From NCBI RefSeq assembly GCF_030382115.1, contig NZ_JAUDRJ010000001.1:204517-217830 (forward strand): a DNA stretch of 13,314 nt. The letters are read 5' to 3'. Numbering within the stretch: the first letter of the stretch is position 1; each line of letters opens with the position of its first letter. Source of the stretch: Nostoc sp. GT001. GTDB taxonomy: Bacteria; Cyanobacteriota; Cyanobacteriia; Cyanobacteriales; Nostocaceae. The notes below the pieces were generated by a model. The model was given only the letters and a program-made list of their open reading frames with translations. It searched no databases and had not been told where the DNA came from. The translations under genes and the position numbers were made by a program. Below, piece by piece: positions 1 through 6,017 of the stretch.

Positions 1-29
1 AGTCGCTTTTCTAGGCTCTGTTTCATCAT
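1..29 (-). CDS. Possible start of an intron-encoded protein (9 codons visible)
   Basis: On the minus strand two consecutive ATG codons (29-27 and 26-24) follow a GGGAG box (35-39). The spacing is 5 nt to the first and 8 nt to the second, so the second is the better start. The visible peptide begins MMKQSLEKR and runs off the window. The short basic N-terminus would fit a group II intron reverse transcriptase/maturase, but no diagnostic motif is visible, so the identity is inferred only from the preceding intron-like leader. Confidence 0.3.
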
Positions 30-279
30 AGGAACTCCCTATTAGCGCCAGTGTCAACCCGCAACGGTCGTCTGATTGCACCCTGTTCCCAGCTTCACTC
101 TACAAGAACCGAGCTTGTTCGGTGTGGGCAGATAAGGAGTCAATTCTGAGTCTGAATGGTAGGGCTTTCACCTACATCTGACCGAGAGTTCAGCCTTTTT
201 TGGTGACAGTAATCTGCTGTCAGGCTGGATTAGTTATTTACGGACTGATTACCGTGATTTACTAATCAACGAATCGCAC
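1..279 (-). mobile_element. Probable group II intron, 5' part (runs off the left edge)
   Basis: Read on the minus strand, the segment begins at 279 with GTGCG, which fits the group II intron 5' consensus GUGYG. The following ~250 nt have no convincing long ORF and contain several local stems, e.g. TGACAG-7 nt-CTGTCA around 203-221. A Shine-Dalgarno-like GGGAG (35-39) and tandem ATG codons (29-24) then open a reading frame leaving the window, as expected for an intron-encoded protein in domain IV. The boundary coincides exactly with the point where the permease reading frame (280-526, plus) stops making sense; that frame meets a TAA at 263. Domains V/VI and the reverse transcriptase lie outside the window, so the call rests on the 5' consensus, the structured leader and the clean junction. 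It could instead be another insertion with a structured leader. Confidence 0.45.
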
Positions 280-526
280 AGCAGGAACCACTGCCACCTT
301 GATTCTGGCAATGTTTTGTCTTGTCAATCTTTCGTTGCTACTCATCAAACGCCGAGAAGTTGAAACTAACGGGTTTCAGGTTCCTTATATAGTTCCGGCG
401 ATCGCGTTACTGCTAAATCTCGTTTTGTTTGCTTTTGCTTCTGGGGCAAGTCACATTTTAGCACTTGTGTTTGTAGGAATTGGAATGCTTCTAATTCTGA
501 TCCAAAAGGCTTTTAAAAGAGGGTGA
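280..526 (+). pseudogene. C-terminal fragment of an APC-family amino acid permease
   Basis: The frame encodes three hydrophobic stretches separated by short basic or polar loops. In order they are LILAMFCLVNLSLLLI, a KRRE loop followed by FQVP and a second helix (YIVPAIALLLNLVLFAF), and a last helix ending in a short Lys/Arg tail. The order helix, RRRE-type loop, F-x-V-P, helix, helix, basic tail is the usual C-terminus of APC-superfamily amino acid/polyamine transporters, which normally have about 12 helices and 430-480 residues. The rest is missing: upstream the frame runs into the intron-like element at 279 and hits TAA at 263. The only in-frame start is a TTG at 299 with no ribosome binding site. 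It is therefore best read as the 3' exon of an interrupted gene, with little chance of being functional alone. Family assignment is from the hydrophobicity pattern and loop signature. Confidence 0.5.
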
Positions 527-655
527 TGTAGGGTAGATGCTGCATGGTGTTGGGAGTGGGAACGAGTTCTGAAATATGCGACTAGTACCGCAGCAGGAAG
601 CGGAGTAGTTGATGTATCCGCCTACTATTAGTTTCTTGAATGAAACTTTTCTAAG

Positions 656-2680
656 TTAAAAAGAAACTTTTTTTAAAAATGCAGGCTCAACTTCCCACCA
701 CTTCTGAGGAAAAGGTTGCCGACGTGTATTAGTTCCACAATGAATTTCCCCTCGTCCGAGAAAATATGGCTCCCAATCATCGATAAAATGGCAAACTAAA
801 CCCAAGGGTTCTAAAACTTGTTTAACATAAGTTTCAAATTGGCATTGATTATTAATCTTAGGGCCAAAAGGTTTAGGAATACCGAGATGCTGCTTCAAAA
901 CTATCATGTTGACCATGTTAGGGGAAAAAGTTTCTGCTCGTCCATCTCTATCATTTTCAAACAAAGCAGGCAGTTCGATAATATCTTCTTCGCTTAAATC
1001 TAATTCTTGTTTTAAAACCTCTCGATTCCAATTAATGTATTCTTGAAAGCGATGATTATGCTCATTCAATTTTTCATCAGCTAGGACATCTGACACACTA
1101 ATATCAGCTGGCCCACTAGAAAATCGTTTTCCTTGCCGTAATAATACATGAGCATGACCTTGTTCTCGTAACCGTTTGAGAATGTTATAAAATTGTTCAG
1201 TACTAGCTAAAAGTAGTTTAAAACCTTTAGAGGTAGGAGCAGGAACAAAAGTCATAAACTCATCAATATGTCCTACACTCAACCAATCAGAAAAGATTTC
1301 AAAAGGTGCTTGAATTTCTTGAGCGTAAAGAAAATCTCGTAACACCTTTAACATTCGACGCGGCTGTGGAATAATTTCTTTGCGAGTTCCTCCAAAAATC
1401 AGACGACCAAAGGGATAATGAACGCCTTTAACGGTTACTGGTGGAGAAACTTCTAAGTTGCCAAAAGAGTCTAATTTTGTAGCCTCATAGCGGCTTTTGC
1501 GGGTTACATAACCAAAGTCAATGCCTAAAAGTTTGGTTTTGGGGAAGTCAACTAATCCTCGATCACGGGGAGAATCAAAGACCACGTACATTAGATGTCC
1601 TGGAGCTTGAGTATAACCAATCTCAATCTCGTCTTGCATCCAACGGTCATCCTGATGAAATTCAAAAGGAACAATATCTAGCTGCGCGTTCGCTTTTCCA
1701 ACAACTTTTCTCAGTTCCTCAATAAATTCCTTGTTAACTCCATTTGATAACCGAGAAACAAAGACTGCGATCGGAGATAAAGTATTCGGAGTCATAATCC
1801 AAGGTGCGACTCTGAAGATAACTTTATCACTGTAGAGAGATTTTTCATCTTTTACTAGACTTAAAGTAATCTCAACTATGCCAGGAAAATCAAAATCAGG
1901 ATAACTTAGTCCCTCAATTGCTAAGAGAATATCTCGGTCGGTATCCCTAATTTTTGCTGTTGTTCTTCCTGAGCCCATTAACTCATAACCATCTCTCTCT
2001 AATTCATCATAGATGCGAATCTTTTTGGCTATGTCTTTATTAACTGACAAATAAAGCTCGTATCCAGAGGGTAAATCTCTCAAACCAGTTTTACGAACAG
2101 TCATAAAGCTAAAATCTTTCAGATCGAGCAAACCTTTTATTAACCTTTCTGTATCATCATCTTCTTGATTAGAATAAACAATGTCGCGATCGCTATTCAC
2201 TAATAAAACTGCACCATGACCATTAATGCCCCACTTCCAATCAGCTTTTTGGGGATTATCTTCGTCAATAACTCCATCGCGATCTGCATCAATATCTAAA
2301 CAAACCCGAACAACAGTTAACTTCAGTTGTACAAGACTTAGCTGACGATCATTATCATCTTGAAAACTGATTTGCAAAGAACGGTCTTTGATTTGATCGC
2401 TAAAGGTTCTTGACAAGAGATTAATTTCTGGAAATTGTTCCAAAGAAAGATGGGTTTGTGTAGGAACTATTTGGTCGGTACTAGTAAATAGTTCAACTTC
2501 CCCGCTAGTGTTTAAAATTACAAGTTTAGTTTGGGTAGGAGCTAGTTTTTTTAAAGAGATTTGTACTGGCTGACCGACAATTAGAACATCCTCATAATTT
2601 TGGCTTCTTTCTTTAGAAGCTGAACGACGCTCATCAAATCTTTCAACTTCTAATAACTTTCTCATAACCATAATGACCAT
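656..2680 (-). CDS. Protein-arginine deiminase (peptidylarginine deiminase, PAD family)
   Basis: This 674-residue protein is predicted to hydrolyse peptidyl-arginine to peptidyl-citrulline in a calcium-dependent way. It has the layout of vertebrate PADs: an N-terminal cupredoxin-like region (about 1-125), a middle immunoglobulin-like domain (about 126-295) and a C-terminal catalytic domain (about 296-674). The middle domain has an acidic DIDADRDGVIDED stretch and WGINGHGAVLLVNSDRD, both strongly reminiscent of animal calcium-binding segments. All four catalytic residues can be placed: Asp350 in RWMQDE, His471 and Asp473 in VGHIDEF, and Cys648 in GEIHCGTN. The length is close to the ~660 residues of animal PADs, so it looks intact. 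It has no signal peptide or TM segment and should be cytoplasmic. Three Met codons lie in the first six residues (starts at 2680, 2671 or 2665) and none has a clear ribosome binding site. Cyanobacterial three-domain PADs are known and have been proposed as the source of the vertebrate genes. The in vivo substrate is unknown. Confidence 0.93.
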   Translation of the reverse strand: MVIMVMRKLLEVERFDERRSASKERSQNYEDVLIVGQPVQISLKKLAPTQTKLVILNTSGEVELFTSTDQIVPTQTHLSLEQFPEINLLSRTFSDQIKDRSLQISFQDDNDRQLSLVQLKLTVVRVCLDIDADRDGVIDEDNPQKADWKWGINGHGAVLLVNSDRDIVYSNQEDDDTERLIKGLLDLKDFSFMTVRKTGLRDLPSGYELYLSVNKDIAKKIRIYDELERDGYELMGSGRTTAKIRDTDRDILLAIEGLSYPDFDFPGIVEITLSLVKDEKSLYSDKVIFRVAPWIMTPNTLSPIAVFVSRLSNGVNKEFIEELRKVVGKANAQLDIVPFEFHQDDRWMQDEIEIGYTQAPGHLMYVVFDSPRDRGLVDFPKTKLLGIDFGYVTRKSRYEATKLDSFGNLEVSPPVTVKGVHYPFGRLIFGGTRKEIIPQPRRMLKVLRDFLYAQEIQAPFEIFSDWLSVGHIDEFMTFVPAPTSKGFKLLLASTEQFYNILKRLREQGHAHVLLRQGKRFSSGPADISVSDVLADEKLNEHNHRFQEYINWNREVLKQELDLSEEDIIELPALFENDRDGRAETFSPNMVNMIVLKQHLGIPKPFGPKINNQCQFETYVKQVLEPLGLVCHFIDDWEPYFLGRGEIHCGTNTRRQPFPQKWWEVEPAFLKKVSF

Positions 2681-2882
2681 TTAACTTAATCTATTTTTAC
2701 TATTTTATTTATCCTATAACTATTATTGAAGATTGATAATCATTTAATTAATAAATATTACTAATGCCTTAGCGCACTTTTGTAACTTTCTGGAACTACA
2801 AATTTAACTGAAATTATGAGAATGTTGACAGGCAAAGCGACTTATGACTTTAAAAATTCCCTATTTAGTAAAAGTTTAATTA
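2681..2882. promoter_or_regulatory. AT-rich divergent intergenic region, possible plus-strand promoter
   Basis: This is the upstream region of the deiminase (minus) and of the remnant plus dehydrogenase (plus). It is very AT-rich around 2690-2765. On the plus strand TTGACA at 2825-2830 is a perfect -35 hexamer. The best partner is TTTAAA at 2849-2854 with an 18-nt spacer (four of six matches to TATAAT), so the promoter call is tentative. No convincing -10/-35 pair was found for the deiminase. Confidence 0.3.
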
Positions 2883-2954
2883 ATGCAGGGCAGAAAGGCA
2901 GAAACGGTTAATACAGACAAAATAGGTGTTAGTATTCACAACAATAACGCTTAA
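2883..2954 (+). pseudogene. Remnant of a pentapeptide/effector gene carrying the shared C-terminal tag
   Basis: ATG at 2883 opens 23 codons followed by TAA. The peptide contains AETVNTDKIG, then SIHNNNA and the stop, matching the extreme C-terminus of the split pentapeptide gene (DANTVNSERIGGNIHNNA then TAA, ending at 9363). The similarity is visible at DNA level: atattcacaacaa(taa)cgcttaa occurs in both places. It is too short to be a folded domain and has no ribosome binding site. It is most simply the 3' end left by deletion of a paralogous gene. A functional micro-peptide carrying only the motif cannot be excluded. Confidence 0.55.
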
Positions 2955-2970
2955 GAACGCTCATGTCCAA

Positions 2971-3001
2971 GGTTTTTCAGATCATGGAAAACCATAAGGA
3001 G
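2971..3001 (+). promoter_or_regulatory. Hairpin and strong ribosome binding site before the dehydrogenase
   Basis: GGTTTTTC (2971-2978) can pair with GGAAAACC (2986-2993) across a 7-nt loop, with one G-U pair. Two bases later comes AAGGAG (2996-3001), 8 nt before the ATG at 3010. The Shine-Dalgarno box fixes the start. The hairpin sits where it could affect ribosome access or serve as an operator; either role is inference. Confidence 0.4.
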
Positions 3002-3009
3002 AAATCCAA

Positions 3010-3747
3010 ATGAACTACGACATCAAAGACAAAACCATTTTGGTTACGGGCGCAAATCGCGGCATCGGCAAGGCGATAGTTGAGTCGTTTATTGAACACG
3101 GAGCCACCAAAGTCTATGCGGCTGTTCGTCAGCTCAACAGTGTCTTCTCATTGGTTGAACAATACGGCTTACGAGTAGTACCAATTCAGGTTGATTTAGG
3201 TGATCCCCAATCTATTGTTGCTGCTGCTAAAACTGCCCTAGATGTGCAAATAGTTGTCAATAATGCAGGAGTTTTTCAAGCTGGAACTCCCCTAGCTGAG
3301 GATGCGATCGCCGCTCTCGAATTTCAGATGAAGATCAATGTATATGGATTGATCTACATGGCTCAGGCATTTGCCCCGGTACTCAAAGCCAATGGAGGTG
3401 GTGTCTTTGCCCAAATCAATTCTGTTGCTTCGCTCAAGGGTTTCCCCGACTCTGCGACTTACTGTGCCTCAAAAGCTGCGGCCTATTCAATCACCCAGGC
3501 ATTACGAGAACTATTGAGTGAGCAGGGCACAATTGTGCTAAGTGTTCACCCTGGCCCGATTGCCACGGATATGGGCGATGCGGCAGGAATGAATGAGGTT
3601 GCACAGCCACCTACACTTGTGGCAGATGGGATAATAAAAGCTCTCAAAGCTGGGGATTTTCACGTCTTTCCTGACTCGGTGGCTAAACAAATGGGCGATG
3701 CTTATAAAAGCTTTGCCCAAAATGTCGTTCAGGTGCCATCAACTTAA
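3010..3747 (+). CDS. Short-chain dehydrogenase/reductase (SDR family)
   Basis: A classical SDR of 245 residues, the usual family length, expected to be a cytosolic NAD(P)-dependent oxidoreductase. Visible elements are the dinucleotide-binding motif TGANRGIG (13-20), VDLGD at 61-65 (the Asp that usually contacts adenine), NNAG (84-87), the catalytic Asn110 (KIN), Ser138 (INSVAS), and Tyr151/Lys155 in YCASK, followed by HPGPIATDM. Arg17 in the glycine motif and Arg40 after the second beta strand suggest NADP preference. The start has a very good AAGGAG at 8 nt. The gene is convergent with the MDR-type oxidoreductase at 3910-4929; such redox pairs often act on reactive carbonyls or secondary metabolites, but nothing here identifies the substrate. 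Confidence 0.93.
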   Translation: MNYDIKDKTILVTGANRGIGKAIVESFIEHGATKVYAAVRQLNSVFSLVEQYGLRVVPIQVDLGDPQSIVAAAKTALDVQIVVNNAGVFQAGTPLAEDAIAALEFQMKINVYGLIYMAQAFAPVLKANGGGVFAQINSVASLKGFPDSATYCASKAAAYSITQALRELLSEQGTIVLSVHPGPIATDMGDAAGMNEVAQPPTLVADGIIKALKAGDFHVFPDSVAKQMGDAYKSFAQNVVQVPST

Positions 3748-3909
3748 CTACATTGCAGGGTAATGCTCTAGACAGTATTTTGAGCTATCCTGAGTTAGAG
3801 TCACCGAGGCAAAGATGGTGGAATGCCGCAGTTTTTCAGTAGGGGTATGATATACCTAATCGGCTGGCTGGTTGCTAAATTATCTATGAGGTTCAATCAA
3901 AAAGTATGC

Positions 3910-4929
3910 TTATCGTGTCGGATCGTCGCTGACTTGAACAATCAGCTTCCCGAAGTTTTTCCCTTGTAGTAAGCCTATGAAGGCGTGCGGGGCGTTTTCC
4001 AGTTTCTGTACAACATCTTCCTTGTACTTGAGCTTACCTTCTTGCAACCACCCAGAAACATCTTTGACAAACTCTGCCTGCCGATGTTGGTAATCACCCA
4101 CAAGAAATCCTTTGATTAACGCCCGTTTAACCAACAGCGGCATTAAATTAGGGCCAGGAGGAGAATTTTCGGCATTATACTGTGAGATTAAACCAACCAA
4201 TGGGATTCTTGCTCCTTGATTAATGTGCTGCAACACCGCTTCTAAAATCGGGCTAGCTGTATTGTCAAAGTAAACATCGACCCCATTCGGACAAGCAGCT
4301 TTTAGGGCTGAACTCAGTTCTTGAGTTTTACGGTTAATACAGGCATCAAACCCTAATTCTTTCGTCACATAATTGCATTTTGCATCACTCCCAGCGACTC
4401 CTACCACGTGAGAGCCTTTGATTTTGGCAATTTGACCCACTACAGAACCGACTGCACCAGAGGCGGCAGAGACAACAACCGTTTCGCCAATTTTGAGTTG
4501 CCCAACATCAAGCAGAGCAAAGTATGCCGTCATTCCGGGCATTCCTGTTACACCCAACGCATAGGAAATGCGAGCTTGATTGGGGTCAAGCTTACGCAAA
4601 GTTTCGCCTTTCGATATGCCATAGGCTTGCCAGCCGTCATAACCAAGCACAAAATCTCCGGTTGAGAATTGGGGATGGTTAGATTTCATCACTTGGCTAA
4701 CTGTGCCACCGACCATCACAGACCCCAGTTCTACTGGAGCAGCATAAGACTCGCGATCGCTCATACGACCGCGCATATAAGGGTCAAGGGACAGGTAGAT
4801 CGTCCGATTGAGAACTTCACCTTCCCCTGGTTCTGGAATTGGTGTTTCGACAAGGGCAAAATCGCTCTCTTTTGGTTCTCCAAGTGGACGGCTTTTGAGT
4901 AAGATTTGTTGGTTAATTGAACTAGTCAT
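3910..4929 (-). CDS. NADP-dependent oxidoreductase, MDR superfamily (CurA / prostaglandin reductase type)
   Basis: A 339-residue zinc-independent medium-chain reductase, close to the ~340-345 residues of E. coli CurA and plant/animal alkenal or leukotriene B4 12-hydroxydehydrogenases. These reduce the double bond of alpha,beta-unsaturated ketones or aldehydes with NADPH. Characteristic pieces are the N-terminal SRPLGEP (13-19), LSLDPYMRGRM (46-56), GMPGMTAY (129-136) and the nucleotide-binding loop AASGAVGS (155-162). GVDVYFDN (216-223) and the C-terminal NFGKLIVQVSD complete the pattern. No zinc-ligand cysteine/histidine set is visible, as expected for this subfamily. It is cytoplasmic. No strong ribosome binding site precedes the ATG at 4929, but the N-terminal homology pattern supports that start. 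Confidence 0.9.
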   Translation of the reverse strand: MTSSINQQILLKSRPLGEPKESDFALVETPIPEPGEGEVLNRTIYLSLDPYMRGRMSDRESYAAPVELGSVMVGGTVSQVMKSNHPQFSTGDFVLGYDGWQAYGISKGETLRKLDPNQARISYALGVTGMPGMTAYFALLDVGQLKIGETVVVSAASGAVGSVVGQIAKIKGSHVVGVAGSDAKCNYVTKELGFDACINRKTQELSSALKAACPNGVDVYFDNTASPILEAVLQHINQGARIPLVGLISQYNAENSPPGPNLMPLLVKRALIKGFLVGDYQHRQAEFVKDVSGWLQEGKLKYKEDVVQKLENAPHAFIGLLQGKNFGKLIVQVSDDPTR

Positions 4930-4995
4930 TGGTTGTGCCTGCTTATTTACTGATTTTTTCTATCAAAACTACAAGTCGTCTTGAAAGCACTCTTA

Positions 4996-5187
4996 TTACA
5001 GTAGCTTGTCTGTAATGGGCAGATCGCGAATCCGTTTGCCTGTAGCGTGATAGACCGCGTTGGCGATCGCAAGCCCCTCGGTAAGCGATGGCTGCGCCAA
5101 CGCCTGCCTTCTTGATGCCCGTTCGCGTACCGTATCCTTTAGGAGAGAGAAGGGCTGTAGAACGAACGCACTTTTGACAGCAAATAC
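4996..5187 (-). pseudogene. C-terminal relic of a molybdenum-hydroxylase (xanthine dehydrogenase-like) large subunit
   Basis: On the minus strand the last ~27 codons before TAA (4998-4996) read LAIANAVYHATGKRIRDLP and end ITDKLL. This is the standard C-terminus of the molybdopterin-binding subunit of xanthine dehydrogenase/aldehyde oxidoreductases (A-IANA-V/I-x-x-ATGKRIR-x-LP). Everything upstream of about 5080 lacks the family's preceding glycine-rich segment and instead translates into an Arg/Ser-rich stretch. The ~750-residue body is gone, so this is debris. The frame is the same as that of the upstream acetyltransferase, whose stop is at 5188-5190, but that is probably chance. Only 4996-5080 is securely assigned. 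Confidence 0.6.
5080..5172. repeat. Possible interspersed cyanobacterial repeat
   Basis: This GC-richer stretch between the relic and the acetyltransferase (GCGATGGCTGCGCC..., GATGCCCGTTCGCG..., CTTTAGGAGAGAG) resembles in style the short dispersed intergenic repeats common in Nostoc-like genomes. Only one copy is present in this window, so the repeat nature cannot be shown from the sequence itself. Confidence 0.25.
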
Positions 5188-5655
5188 TTAAATTTCTCGG
5201 AGCATTTCGATATTACTGAACCGGAAACCACAGGATGCAAACAACTTTCGAGCGTTTTCATTCACTACTGCCGTATCTAATCTAATTTGTTTGATTCCCA
5301 TTTGCTCAAAACGCTCTACACACAGCATTACTATCTGTCGGGCAATACCTTTTTGACGGTATTCTGGCTCTACCCACAGATCGTAAATAAACGCATATTC
5401 CCGCAAGCAATAAATTGGGATCTCTTGCTCTACTGCTGAGATGAGAAATGCTACAAGCTGCCGATCATCTTCTGCTACTAAAAATACGCTGCGCTCGTTT
5501 TGCGCCATTCGCGTTAACCATTTTTCATAACGCTGTTCTGGATGCGGTAGAAAACCGTACTTAGCATTATCCCAAGAGTCGTGTAAAGCACAAATCTTGG
5601 CCACCATTGGCAGAACTGCGGGTACATCATCTGGCGTAGCAGAACGGATTAGCAT
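5188..5655 (-). CDS. GNAT family N-acetyltransferase
   Basis: A 155-residue single-domain GNAT acetyltransferase, which transfers an acetyl group from acetyl-CoA to an amine; substrate unknown. It begins with the typical first strand IRSATPDDVPAV. The acetyl-CoA pyrophosphate-binding motif A is at 94-106 (WVEPEYRQKGIAR), with the Q/R-x-x-G-x-G/A pattern in RQKGIAR; Ala replaces the second Gly, which is tolerated in the family. The closing motif NENARKLFASCGF (132-144) is the usual alpha4/beta7 signature. The protein is complete and probably cytosolic. No clear ribosome binding site precedes the ATG at 5655. The gene is not clearly in an operon; it lies downstream of a 362-bp intergenic region shared with the divergent cluster. 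Confidence 0.92.
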   Translation of the reverse strand: MLIRSATPDDVPAVLPMVAKICALHDSWDNAKYGFLPHPEQRYEKWLTRMAQNERSVFLVAEDDRQLVAFLISAVEQEIPIYCLREYAFIYDLWVEPEYRQKGIARQIVMLCVERFEQMGIKQIRLDTAVVNENARKLFASCGFRFSNIEMLREI

Positions 5656-6017
5656 GAGCTTGTGCAGTGTAATGTAAGAGTGAAATTTATCACAAACAGA
5701 GCAGACAACTAACTCACCTTCAATTACAGCTTTGTTACATCATCTTATAGCTAGAAGAACCATTACATCAAATATAAAGCTGCACCAAAATCAGAGAAGT
5801 ACGTTCGCTTGCCCCTGGTAAACAATTGCACTTCTCTTATGTTCTAAAGCTTTGCTAAATTTAGGTGAATGCGTTGTGGATTCCCACAACGTTAGTTCGT
5901 AAAAAACAAAGGCGATCGCTAAACACACAAACTTCAACAGAAATCTTGTATTACAGTCCGTAAAAGCTGATACTGAAGCTGTATGTAACATAACCCCTCG
6001 CTTTTATAAGCCTAGCC
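5656..6017. promoter_or_regulatory. Intergenic region between GNAT gene and effector cluster
   Basis: This 362-bp region holds no convincing gene; a 66-codon minus-strand ORF in it has no recognisable features. It must carry the upstream signals of two divergent units. Visible features are the perfect inverted repeat at 5872-5891, a HIP1 site at 5912-5919 and TTTATAAG at 6003-6010 just before the ATG at 6018. If TATAAG is a -10 box, transcription would start almost at the ATG and the mRNA would be nearly leaderless. No good -35 hexamer was found at the expected spacing. Confidence 0.4.
5872..5891. repeat. Perfect inverted repeat CGTTGTGG-ATTC-CCACAACG
   Basis: An 8-bp perfect dyad with a 4-nt spacer lies about 127 bp upstream of the first cluster gene. 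There is no T-run on either side, which argues against an intrinsic terminator and makes an operator or a cruciform-type element more likely. Which of the divergent transcription units it serves cannot be told. Confidence 0.5.

Noticed and set aside
630..650. AGTTTC-TTGAAT-GAAACT followed by TTTT as a terminator after the permease fragment
   Set aside because: The stem is only 6 bp and AT-rich with a short T-run; too weak to call in an AT-rich genome.
2690..2880. CRISPR, tRNA or riboswitch in the AT-rich spacer
   Set aside because: No direct repeats with regular spacing, no cloverleaf and no recognisable aptamer core were seen.
3845..3857. GGTAT-GAT-ATACC small palindrome between the convergent oxidoreductases
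   Set aside because: A 5-bp stem at the 3' ends of both genes is likely by chance and is in a poor position for an operator.
4408..4902. Two short plus-strand ORFs opposite the CurA-type reductase
   Set aside because: They are antisense to a gene with clear family motifs and have no features of their own.
5791..5991. 66-codon minus-strand ORF in the intergenic region
   Set aside because: No ribosome binding site or recognisable motif, and it spans a perfect inverted repeat and a HIP1 site; more likely non-coding.
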